DNA of 64,000 nucleotides from Flavitalea plasmicola. Lineage in GTDB: Bacteria; Bacteroidota; Bacteroidia; Chitinophagales; Chitinophagaceae. The notes beneath the pieces are model-generated. The model was given only the letters and a program-made list of their open reading frames with translations. It ran no database searches and had not been told where the DNA came from. A program made the position numbers and the translations under genes. Shown one piece after another: positions 25,869 through 38,714 of the stretch. The stretch's first letter is position 1. Each line of letters opens with the position of its first letter. The stretch spans positions 310,001 through 374,000 of the forward strand of contig NZ_JAUOTO010000006.1 in the NCBI RefSeq assembly GCF_030546645.1, written 5' to 3'.

Positions 25869-28800
25869 ATGTACCTTCCTTGCACCCATTGGGCATATCA
25901 GCCCCTGAGACGCACCGCGCTCGCTCTGTTATTGACCATGACCTTTTTTGCCAGCAGCTTTGCTTCCGCCCAGAACATCAGCATTAAAGTGACCAACGCA
26001 TCGCTCAAGGACGTCTTTTTCAAACTAAGACAACAGACGGGCATGGACTTCCTGTATGACGAGGACGTATTGAAGACGACCACACCTGTCAGCATCTACG
26101 CATTCAACCGGCCGCTGAAACAGGTCCTGGACGAATGCTTCGACCGCCAGCCCGTCAGCTACACCATCCTGAAAAACTCCGTGGTCATCAGGAAACGCAT
26201 CTCACCCCCTCCGGTGCAGGCCATCGTAGTCAGCGGTAAGATCACCGACACAAAAGGCCAGCCCCTCGCAGGCGTAACGGTCCATGCGAAAGCTGCGGGC
26301 GTCAGCACCGAGTCACTCGCCACCGGGCAGTACTCCCTCCGTCTCCCCGATGGCAACGACACCCTGGTCTTCACCTTTGTAGGCTACGGCACACAGCAGA
26401 TGCCCGTTCAGGGCCGTAAAGAGATCAACATGATCCTGGAAGAAAAGATCAGTGGCCTCAACGAAATTGTTGTCGTGGGTTTTGGACAGCAGAAAAAGAT
26501 CACCACCATCGGGGCGCAAAGCACCATCAAGGCGGAAGACCTCCGTCAGCCCGTCGCCAACCTCACCGACGTGATCGCAGGTCGTGTGGCCGGCGTCATC
26601 GGCGTGCAGCGCAGCGGCCAGCCCGGTTATGACAATGCGGAGATCTATATCCGCGGCATCTCCACGTTCACCAACAGCTCGCCTCTGGTGCTGGTAGATG
26701 GCATCGAACGCGACTTCGCCAACGTAGACCCGGAAGATATAGCCAGCTTCAGCATTCTGAAGGATGCTTCGGCGACAGCCGTCTATGGCGTAAGGGGCGC
26801 CAACGGCGTCATCCTCATACAGACCAAGAAGGGCAGGGTAGGCAAGCCGATGATCAACGCCCAGTATGACCAGGGCCTCACCCAGTTCACAAAGATCCCC
26901 CAATTCGCCGATGGCGTCACCTATATGAAGATGGCCAACGAAGCCTATCATAACAGCAATCCCAATGACCCGCTGCCCAAATATTCGCAGGACAGGATAG
27001 ACAAGACCCTTAGCAAGGCCGACCCGGACCTCTATCCCAATGTAGACTGGTTCAACATCCTGTTCAATAAGTTCGGACAGAACAGGCGCGCCAGGGTAAA
27101 TGCCAATGGCGGCTCCGAGAACGCACAGTACTATTTGTCCGTCGGCTATTACGATGAGAAAGGGATGTACAAAACAGACCAGCTGGCCAACTACAACTCA
27201 GCCATCAAGTTCACCCGCTATAATTTCACGGCCAACCTGGACCTGCAGCTGACAAAGACAACAAAGGTTGGCTTCGGCGCCGCAGGCTGGATCAGTGACG
27301 GCAACTTCCCCGGCAATTCGGTCGACGCCATCTGGGGCTCCGCTTACCTGCTGCCGCCCATCGTCATCCCCGCCGTCTATTCCAATGGCCTCCATTCCCA
27401 GATCCGGACGGGCGATATCAATAACCCCTATAACCTTCTAACCCAGAGCGGCTATGTCACGGAATTCAAAAGCCAGCTATGGAGCAATATCCGCGTGACG
27501 CAGGACCTGGGCTTCTGGCTCAAAGGCCTCTCCATGACAGGCATGTTCTCTTTCGACAATTACAACGCGCATATCATCAGCCGTACCAAATCCGTGGATG
27601 GCTACCTGGCAAAAGGCAGGGATTCCGCAGGCAATCTGCTTGTCGACCGCACCTCCGTAGGTACCAACTATCTCGGTTACTCCCGCACCAATGGCGGTAC
27701 CCGGCAATTCTATACAGAGGCCGCTATCAACTACAATCGTACCTTCGGAAAGCATGCCGTCACAGGCATGGTCCTGTATAACCAATCCGATAAAGAAGAT
27801 GCTTTCGCCAATGATTTCATCAGCTCCATACCTTACAGGTACCTCGGCCTGGCAGGCAGGACCACCTATGCCTATGACAACAAATACCTCGCCGAGGCCA
27901 ATTTTGGATACAACGGCTCGGAGACCTTCGCGCCGGACCATCGTTTCGGTTTCTTTCCCTCCTTCGGCGCAGGTTGGGTCGCTTCCGAAGAGCGCTTCTT
28001 CAAACCCCTGGCGAGTGCCGTACAATTCCTGAAATTCAGGTTCTCCTACGGCCTGGTGGGCAATAGTAACATAGGTGGCCGACGCTTCGCTTACATAGCA
28101 ACGGTAGGAGGCGGCAATGGCAACTATTCCTATGGCCAGAATGGTGTCAACAACGACATCTCCGGTCTCGACATCGGCGACTATGCCGTATCCGTCACTT
28201 GGGAAAAGGCAAAAAAGGCCAACCTCGGCGTGGAGATCAAAACGCTGCAGAACGCCCTCTCCCTCACGGTAGACCTGTTCAATGAAAATCGATCGGGCAT
28301 TTTCCGTCAACGCGGCGACGTCCCCAACTACGAAGGAATTCGCGCCCTGCCCTATGCCAACCTGGGAGAGATCCGCAACAGGGGCGTAGACGCCACGCTC
28401 GAAATAAACAAACGGATCGGGAAAGATCTCACCCTGATCTTCCGTGGCAATTTCACCTGGAACAGGGCCATGATCATCAACGACGCCAACGCTCCCTGGC
28501 CCTATCCCTGGCAGCAGCGCATCGGGCGCAAGCTGGGTCAGCGTTTCGGATACACGGCCCTGGGCCTGTACCAAAGCGAGCAGGAAGTAGCCAACAGCCC
28601 CTACCAGACAGGGGCCAATCACCCAGGAGATATCAAATACAAGGACCTCAACGGCGATGGCCGCCTCAATACGTACGACCAGGGACCCATCGGCTACGGC
28701 AGTATCCCGGAGATCGTATATGGCTTCGGCCCCACTATCAGCTGGAAAGGCTGGTCACTGGCAGGATGGTTCAAAGGCATCAGCAATGTCGACATTCAGC

Positions 28801-29198
28801 TCAACGGCGACGGACTGCAGCCCTTCAGCCAGGGCGGCGAACGGGGCAACCTCCTCACCCAGATCGTAGATAGATGGACCCCCGGCAACACCAACCCGCA
28901 TCCATTCTACCCCCGCCTCACCTACGGCAACGATAATATGAACTACGCCGGCAGCTCCTGGTGGGTGAAGAACGGCGCCTTCATGCGCTTGCAAACCGCC
29001 CAGCTCAGCTACAATTTCTCCAACAGGAAATGGCTGTCACTCGCAGGCCTGTCCAATCTCAACATCTATTTCATCGGGTACAACCTGCTTACCCTCAGTG
29101 GCTTTAAGCTCTGGGATGTAGAGCTGGGCGATGGCCGCGGCTCGCAGTACCCGCTGGTCAAAACCTACAACCTGGGCATCAAAACCACTTTCAAATAA
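25869..29198 (+). CDS. SusC/RagA-family TonB-linked transporter with STN domain (PUL-1)
   Basis: The ATG at 25869 gives a 1109-residue protein with a signal peptide ending SSFASAQ; the frame is open to an upstream TTG that would precede it pointlessly. Domains in order: STN (ISIKVTNASLKDVFFKLRQQ to about residue 105), a carboxypeptidase-D-like domain (VVSGKITDTKGQPLAGVTV), TonB-box region (LNEIVVVGFGQQ), plug (LVLVDGIERDF), and barrel ending in LGIKTTFK. The STN domain touches the FecR protein, so this transporter is also the ligand sensor for the locus. Confidence 0.95.
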   Translation: MYLPCTHWAYQPLRRTALALLLTMTFFASSFASAQNISIKVTNASLKDVFFKLRQQTGMDFLYDEDVLKTTTPVSIYAFNRPLKQVLDECFDRQPVSYTILKNSVVIRKRISPPPVQAIVVSGKITDTKGQPLAGVTVHAKAAGVSTESLATGQYSLRLPDGNDTLVFTFVGYGTQQMPVQGRKEINMILEEKISGLNEIVVVGFGQQKKITTIGAQSTIKAEDLRQPVANLTDVIAGRVAGVIGVQRSGQPGYDNAEIYIRGISTFTNSSPLVLVDGIERDFANVDPEDIASFSILKDASATAVYGVRGANGVILIQTKKGRVGKPMINAQYDQGLTQFTKIPQFADGVTYMKMANEAYHNSNPNDPLPKYSQDRIDKTLSKADPDLYPNVDWFNILFNKFGQNRRARVNANGGSENAQYYLSVGYYDEKGMYKTDQLANYNSAIKFTRYNFTANLDLQLTKTTKVGFGAAGWISDGNFPGNSVDAIWGSAYLLPPIVIPAVYSNGLHSQIRTGDINNPYNLLTQSGYVTEFKSQLWSNIRVTQDLGFWLKGLSMTGMFSFDNYNAHIISRTKSVDGYLAKGRDSAGNLLVDRTSVGTNYLGYSRTNGGTRQFYTEAAINYNRTFGKHAVTGMVLYNQSDKEDAFANDFISSIPYRYLGLAGRTTYAYDNKYLAEANFGYNGSETFAPDHRFGFFPSFGAGWVASEERFFKPLASAVQFLKFRFSYGLVGNSNIGGRRFAYIATVGGGNGNYSYGQNGVNNDISGLDIGDYAVSVTWEKAKKANLGVEIKTLQNALSLTVDLFNENRSGIFRQRGDVPNYEGIRALPYANLGEIRNRGVDATLEINKRIGKDLTLIFRGNFTWNRAMIINDANAPWPYPWQQRIGRKLGQRFGYTALGLYQSEQEVANSPYQTGANHPGDIKYKDLNGDGRLNTYDQGPIGYGSIPEIVYGFGPTISWKGWSLAGWFKGISNVDIQLNGDGLQPFSQGGERGNLLTQIVDRWTPGNTNPHPFYPRLTYGNDNMNYAGSSWWVKNGAFMRLQTAQLSYNFSNRKWLSLAGLSNLNIYFIGYNLLTLSGFKLWDVELGDGRGSQYPLVKTYNLGIKTTFK

Positions 29199-29224
29199 TT
29201 CCGACGCCTTCAAAACCTACTATC

Positions 29225-31012
29225 ATGCAAAAGCACTACCTGATACTCATCGCATGCTTCATGCTCGTGCTCGGCGGTTCCTGTAAAAAATACCTGGACC
29301 AGGTACCCAACGATCGCATCACCATCGACGAAGTGTTTAAGAAAAAAGCGACGTCCGAACAATACCTCGCCAACATTTACAGCTACGTGGACGACCCATC
29401 CGAGCAATGGAATCAATGGCCCTGGTTCGGCAATTGCGACGAAGGCGACGTCACCTGGTCGAAATACCCCATTTACGATCTCAACATAGGCAATATCAGT
29501 GCCGGCAACGCCCTCTTCGACAAATGGGGCTACTACTACGATGCCATCCGATCCGCCAGCTATTTCATCCTGCACATCGATGAGAATGTCGAAATAAAGG
29601 CGCTCAACGGACAGACGCTCATCGATCAATACAAGGCCGAAGCAAGATTCCTCCGCGCCTATTATTATTTCCTCCTCATGCGGCAATATGGACCCGTCGT
29701 GCTGGTAGGCGATACATTGGCGGCGCCAGATGCTTCAGCCGCCAGCATGCAGCTGCCCCGCAGCCCCTTCGACGAGTGCGTCGCCTATGCCGCCGATGAA
29801 CTGGACAAAGCCGCCTCCGTGTTGCCGCTGACACCCGTGCTCAACGGCCAGACCAGCGATATGAACTATGGCAGGGCGACAAAGGGCATGGCTATGGCCG
29901 TCAAGGCAAGGCTCCTGCTCTACGCAGCCAGCCCCCTGTACAATGGCAACACCGATCAGTCCGGTTTCAAGGATCAGAAAGGCAACGCCCTCATCTCGCA
30001 GACATTCGATCCCGAAAAATGGAAAAAAGCAGCCGACGCCGCAAAGGCCGTCATCGACCTGGGGCAATACTCCCTCTACACCGACCCCGGCGGCGATCCG
30101 GTGAAGTCGACGCAAGGCATCTTCTCCGTAGCCTGGAACAATGAGCAGATCTTCGACCGCAAAAGCAACGGCCTGGGAACCCTGGACGTGCATTGCATGC
30201 CCAGGCAGGCCGGCGGATGGGACGGCATCGCCCCTACCCAGGAGCAGGTGGACGCTTACTTTATGAAGGATGGCTTGCCCATTGGCGAATCCAGCCTCTA
30301 CACGGAGACGGGTTTCACGACAGTGAATGGCGCACAGGTATACAACATGTATATCAATCGCGAACCCCGCTTTTATGCCTCCGTCACCTATAACAACAGC
30401 ATCTTCCAGGGCGGCAACATGAGCGCCGCCGCTCCCATCACCTTTTACGTTTCCGGCCCCAATGGAAAGAACGGCCATCCCACCGACTGGTCGAAAACAG
30501 GTTATCTCGTACGGAAGAATGTCGCACCCCAGACCAACGCCGGCTCCGGCGGCACAGGCGCCCAGCAGAACAGACCCCTCGTCCTGTTCCGGCTGGGAGA
30601 AATGTACCTCGACTACGCAGAAGCGCTCAACGAATACGATCCCGGCAATAGTGATATCCTCAAATACCTCAACCTCATCCGGCAACGGGCAGGCATCTCC
30701 CAATATGGCGATGGCACAGACCCCTTACCCATACCCATCGGCAAGGACGAGGTACGCAAAAAGATCTGGGCAGAAAGAAGGGTGGAGCTGGCTTTCGAAA
30801 ACCACCGCTGGTTCGATATCCGCAGGTGGAAAATTGCGCCCCAGGTAATGGGAACGCTGCACGGGATGAATATCAACAAGGATGGGGACGACTTCTATCA
30901 ACGCGTCGTCGCCGTCAGCCATCTCTTTCGAAACCCCGCCTCCTATTGGTTCCCCATCAGCCAGTATGAGATGGACCGCGCCCGGCTCATCGTACAAAAC
31001 CCCGGATGGTGA
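29225..31012 (+). CDS. SusD/RagB-family surface lipoprotein (PUL-1)
   Basis: A 595-residue lipoprotein (signal ending VLGGSC, Cys near residue 20) starting with KKYLDQVPNDRITIDEVF and carrying the EARFLRAYYYFLLMRQYGPV and AERRVELAFENHRWFDIRRW blocks of the family. It is longer than the SusD proteins at 18977 and 47234, with extra loops in the middle that may shape its glycan specificity. It pairs with the SusC 26 bp upstream. Confidence 0.94.
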   Translation: MQKHYLILIACFMLVLGGSCKKYLDQVPNDRITIDEVFKKKATSEQYLANIYSYVDDPSEQWNQWPWFGNCDEGDVTWSKYPIYDLNIGNISAGNALFDKWGYYYDAIRSASYFILHIDENVEIKALNGQTLIDQYKAEARFLRAYYYFLLMRQYGPVVLVGDTLAAPDASAASMQLPRSPFDECVAYAADELDKAASVLPLTPVLNGQTSDMNYGRATKGMAMAVKARLLLYAASPLYNGNTDQSGFKDQKGNALISQTFDPEKWKKAADAAKAVIDLGQYSLYTDPGGDPVKSTQGIFSVAWNNEQIFDRKSNGLGTLDVHCMPRQAGGWDGIAPTQEQVDAYFMKDGLPIGESSLYTETGFTTVNGAQVYNMYINREPRFYASVTYNNSIFQGGNMSAAAPITFYVSGPNGKNGHPTDWSKTGYLVRKNVAPQTNAGSGGTGAQQNRPLVLFRLGEMYLDYAEALNEYDPGNSDILKYLNLIRQRAGISQYGDGTDPLPIPIGKDEVRKKIWAERRVELAFENHRWFDIRRWKIAPQVMGTLHGMNINKDGDDFYQRVVAVSHLFRNPASYWFPISQYEMDRARLIVQNPGW

Positions 31013-31042
31013 TCAGATTTCCTAAACAATAACAACAAACCT

Positions 31043-35198
<4,156 letters not shown>

Positions 35199-35220
35199 TC
35201 ATCAATAAACCAAATGCTAT

Positions 35221-36801
35221 ATGAAAAAAAACATGCTCACAGGCGTGGCAGGAATGCTATGCCTTACCGGGATCATTATCTCCGGCTGTAATAAATCTTC
35301 CACATTCACATCCACAAATGGTATGGAGGCCACTGCACGGGCGGTAGACCCTAATCCCAATGCCGATGCCGCTATCAATGGGTACAACAGCGCTTTCTTA
35401 ATTACCAACGGCACCCAGCAATATTACAAGACGGCTCTCAATGACAACACGAAGGATTATTTCTGGCGGCAGGCCCTTGACATACAAATGGCGGAAGACG
35501 TATACCGCCGTACAAAGAGCACAGCCCACAGCACCCTCATCACGAATTTGCTGAACACGTTCCTGGTACAGAACGCCAGCACATCCGGCAATCAGCAGGA
35601 CTGGACCTGGAACCAGTACAATGACGACCTCCTTTGGGCTGGTCTCGCCTTTGCAAGAGGCTACCAGGTCACGCACAATTCCACTTTCCTCAACCAGGCG
35701 ACATACGCCTTTAACCTGGCGTATAACCGAGGCTGGGATACCAGCCTGGGCGGCGGCATCTGGTGGGACGTAGCCCACACCAGCAAATCCGGTCTCAGCA
35801 ACAACACCGCCGTCATGCTGGGCTGCTATCTCTATGAGTTTACCAGGGACGTCTCCTGGCTCAATAAAGCCTCGGCCATCTATGACTGGATCTGGAATAG
35901 TATTTACAACCACACCACCGGCGCCGTATATGAGAATATGCGTCCCGACGGCACCGTGGACATGGCCGACAATGTGTATAATGCCGGTGCATTCATAGGT
36001 GCGGCGAGTCACCTGCACCGCCTCACCGGACGCGAATCCTTATACGATGATGCCAAAAGGACGGTCGATTATGTCCGTAACAATAAGACGGTAAATGGGA
36101 TCCTTTCAAACGGCCAGCGTCAGGGCACCTGGCAATCTGAATTTGCCCGCGGGCTCGGCGAGTTCGTTCGCGACAATAACCTCTGGAGCACCTACTGGAG
36201 CTGGATGAAACAGAATGCCGACGCCGCCTGGAACATCCGCCGGACAGACTGGAACATCGCCTGGAATCAATGGACAACATCCTCTCCGGCAGATAATGTG
36301 ACGACAGCCGTCGAATGCGTGGGCGCCGTGGTCATGCAGCAGGTGACCCCTGTCACACAACCTGGCTTCACGGATGGTGCCACTTACCGCCTCACCCCCA
36401 AGATCAACAGCGGCAGCGCATTGGATGTACACGGCGGACTCACGGCCGACGGTACAGGTGTGGAGATCTATGGATGGAATGGAGGCGCTAACCAAAAGTT
36501 CCAGGTCGCCCCCCTGGGCCGTGGTTACTACAGGTTGATCCCGGCCAATGCCACTGGCAAATCTGTAGACGTCCCTGGCGCCAGCAATACGGATAATACG
36601 CTCATCGATATCTGGACGTCCAATACGACGACAGCACAGTACTGGAAGCTGGTATATGATTACGATGGCTATTACAAGCTAAAGCCTAAATGCGCCCCCG
36701 TCAGCTGCATGAATGTGCAAGGCAACAATCCCGCCAATGGCAGTAAGTGCGTGATATGGCCGGAAAGCTATGGCGACAACGAGCGTTGGCTGCTCCAATA
36801 A
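35221..36801 (+). CDS. GH76 alpha-1,6-mannanase-type enzyme with ricin-type lectin domain (PUL-1)
   Basis: A 526-residue lipoprotein (signal ending IISGC). Residues about 50-375 form the GH76 (alpha/alpha)6 barrel, with the catalytic Asp pair in QYNDDLLWAG (D135-D136) and the GGGIWWD and NTAVMLGCYLYEFT blocks. Residues about 385-526 are a ricin-B/CBM13 trefoil (GSALDVHGG, GKSVDVPGA, SCMNVQGNN). GH76 cleaves alpha-1,6-mannan backbones such as those of fungal cell walls. It ends the PUL-1 transcript, tail to tail with the next gene. Confidence 0.9.
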   Translation: MKKNMLTGVAGMLCLTGIIISGCNKSSTFTSTNGMEATARAVDPNPNADAAINGYNSAFLITNGTQQYYKTALNDNTKDYFWRQALDIQMAEDVYRRTKSTAHSTLITNLLNTFLVQNASTSGNQQDWTWNQYNDDLLWAGLAFARGYQVTHNSTFLNQATYAFNLAYNRGWDTSLGGGIWWDVAHTSKSGLSNNTAVMLGCYLYEFTRDVSWLNKASAIYDWIWNSIYNHTTGAVYENMRPDGTVDMADNVYNAGAFIGAASHLHRLTGRESLYDDAKRTVDYVRNNKTVNGILSNGQRQGTWQSEFARGLGEFVRDNNLWSTYWSWMKQNADAAWNIRRTDWNIAWNQWTTSSPADNVTTAVECVGAVVMQQVTPVTQPGFTDGATYRLTPKINSGSALDVHGGLTADGTGVEIYGWNGGANQKFQVAPLGRGYYRLIPANATGKSVDVPGASNTDNTLIDIWTSNTTTAQYWKLVYDYDGYYKLKPKCAPVSCMNVQGNNPANGSKCVIWPESYGDNERWLLQ

Positions 36802-36803
36802 CG

Positions 36804-38267
36804 TCAGCTCCGCAGGAAAAAAGGCAGCTCTTTCCAAAGTTTTTCCTGCTCATAGCTCATGGCAAGCTGCGCATTGCTCACCCATTCGTAGGCTTCCTGC
36901 GCCCTGGCCACCTCTTTGGAGGAAGGAACTGTAAATCGATGGACAGCCGCCTGCCTCCATTTATGAAGATAGCCCCAGGCCATCGCACGGAGATCCGGGT
37001 CCATCAAGGCAAGCATAATATCGGCGATGATCACCCAGCCGCCGATCCGGTTATACAATCCCAGTATCAATCGCTTATCCCTTGCAGTGCCCCTGCGATA
37101 CATTTCCCTGACCCGGTCCAGCGTCGCCGGGTCAGGGCTTTTCGCAAGGATCTCCACACATTTGCGACTGGTTTTACTGGAGAAATGCGTCAGCAGGTCC
37201 AATGCATAGCCCACTGCCAGCGAAGGGTTCAGCCGGCTGATGGCGATCAGGCACGCCAGCTGCGAAGCGGGACGGCGAATAAATTTTTCAAAGACACCAA
37301 CATCCTCCGCCGATCCCGTTTCTGCAAGGCCCATGATATCGCCGGAGGAAGGATCTTCTACCCCGACCTTATCCCTGTAATACGCGGCGGATGGAAAGTG
37401 CTCCTGCCGGAGATAAAGCCTGGCCCACTCCCTGACGGATGGCGACGTATCCGATAACAAGGCAACGATCTCGTCCCTGAAACTTTCCCTGTAAGGCTTC
37501 AAAGCATACAAGGCGTGGAGCCTGATCTTAGCCGAACGGTCGCGTATCAGCCCTGACAGGATCGCCCGTTGCCGATCCCCGGGCAATGCCTGCATATAAC
37601 GGAACACTTCGCCCCTGATCAAAAAACTTTTGTCCTGCAGGATCAACGAAAGCAGCGGATCCGTCAAACCCTCTCTTTTCAAATAGTGCCGGAATAATAA
37701 TAACCTCGACTGCTCGTAAGCGCTCAGGAGCTGAATGGTTTCCCGCGTAAGCCGCTCACTGGTTATAAGGTCGATGATCTTCACAAACAGCTCCGAAAGG
37801 TCCGTTCGCCTGACGGCCAGCAACCATTCCACTTCCGGCAGCAGGTAGATGAATTCGCTCCTGAACGCCGGTTTCAGAAAAGCCCCGAGCGCTTCCCGGG
37901 CAGCATCCCTCACCTGCTCCACCCAGTCAGCCGCCCTGAGCAAATAATACCGGATCGCCCCGGGACGGTGGGTCTCCTTCAGCAAATGAACAGCCCTTTC
38001 GCGCACCCGGCCATTTTCGTTAAAGCTGGCAATGACCATCAGCTGAAAATAAGTTTCCGGCGGGAACCTCCTGAGATCATCCAGGTTGCCCAGGGAGATA
38101 TCCATATACCGCAGCGCCCTGGTCAGCTCCTCGCGCGACTTCATCCGCTGGAATAGCTGGATAATGGCATCGGCGGCCTTTTGCCTTAAAATAGGGTCTC
38201 TGTCATGAAGAAATTTCGATAAACGCCAGCAGTCGCTCGCCTTGCCATATTCCTGGGGATCTTTCAT
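36804..38267 (-). CDS. HEAT-repeat protein
   Basis: A 487-residue all-helical protein built of HEAT-like units, for example SREELTRALRYMDISL, GRVRERAVHLLKETH, SAKIRLHALYALKPYRE and SPSVREWARLYLRQE. There is no signal peptide, membrane segment or enzyme motif. HEAT arrays usually act as protein-binding scaffolds; the partner is unknown. The end lies 2 bp from the end of the GH76 gene, on the other strand, so the two are convergent with no room for a separate terminator. Confidence 0.7.
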   Translation of the reverse strand: MKDPQEYGKASDCWRLSKFLHDRDPILRQKAADAIIQLFQRMKSREELTRALRYMDISLGNLDDLRRFPPETYFQLMVIASFNENGRVRERAVHLLKETHRPGAIRYYLLRAADWVEQVRDAAREALGAFLKPAFRSEFIYLLPEVEWLLAVRRTDLSELFVKIIDLITSERLTRETIQLLSAYEQSRLLLFRHYLKREGLTDPLLSLILQDKSFLIRGEVFRYMQALPGDRQRAILSGLIRDRSAKIRLHALYALKPYRESFRDEIVALLSDTSPSVREWARLYLRQEHFPSAAYYRDKVGVEDPSSGDIMGLAETGSAEDVGVFEKFIRRPASQLACLIAISRLNPSLAVGYALDLLTHFSSKTSRKCVEILAKSPDPATLDRVREMYRRGTARDKRLILGLYNRIGGWVIIADIMLALMDPDLRAMAWGYLHKWRQAAVHRFTVPSSKEVARAQEAYEWVSNAQLAMSYEQEKLWKELPFFLRS

Positions 38268-38410
38268 TTTGCCTTAAGGATGTGTGTACAAGATAATCCA
38301 AGCCCCCCACTCCGTGAAATAATGACCTCAGCGCCTTGACTGTCACGCCTTCACCTTTCATGGCATGATTTTTTAAGCTGCTATAGGTGAACCTTATAAT
38401 CATGTGAACG

Positions 38411-38638
38411 ATGAAAGTTGATCAAAATGCGATTATTCGGATCGACTACAACGCCGCCGATCTGCCACCCTCCGCGAAAAAGTACAAGCCCATACTTTTC
38501 AGGGAAGGAAACCTTATCTGCTGCCTCCTGGGCAACGACCCCCGTGACGGGATCTTCGGCTGCGGGTCGACACTCTCCGAAGCCATCAAAGACTGGGACG
38601 CCGATTTCAAACGCCATAAGACAATGCCCCATAGTTAA
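38411..38638 (+). CDS. Small conserved-type hypothetical protein
   Basis: A 75-residue soluble protein (MKVDQNAIIRIDYNAADLPP, then YKPILFREGNLICCLLGNDP, GIFGCGSTLSEAIKDWD). The pattern of a short beta sheet followed by a helix with SEAIKDWDADF is like single-domain HicB-type proteins, but no DNA-binding part or HicA partner is present. I do not recognise a named family. It starts 144 bp from the divergent HEAT-repeat gene. Confidence 0.55.
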   Translation: MKVDQNAIIRIDYNAADLPPSAKKYKPILFREGNLICCLLGNDPRDGIFGCGSTLSEAIKDWDADFKRHKTMPHS

Positions 38639-38714
38639 AAAAGTATACATCTTCGCGTGATTAATGGACAGCGCGATCTGTACGACAAGGTAAATTTGAC
38701 AAAACTGCGTATAG

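Noticed and set aside
27477-28622. Long open frame (381 codons) on the minus strand
   Set aside because: It lies opposite the PUL-1 SusC gene and has the Gly/Val-rich composition of an antisense shadow.
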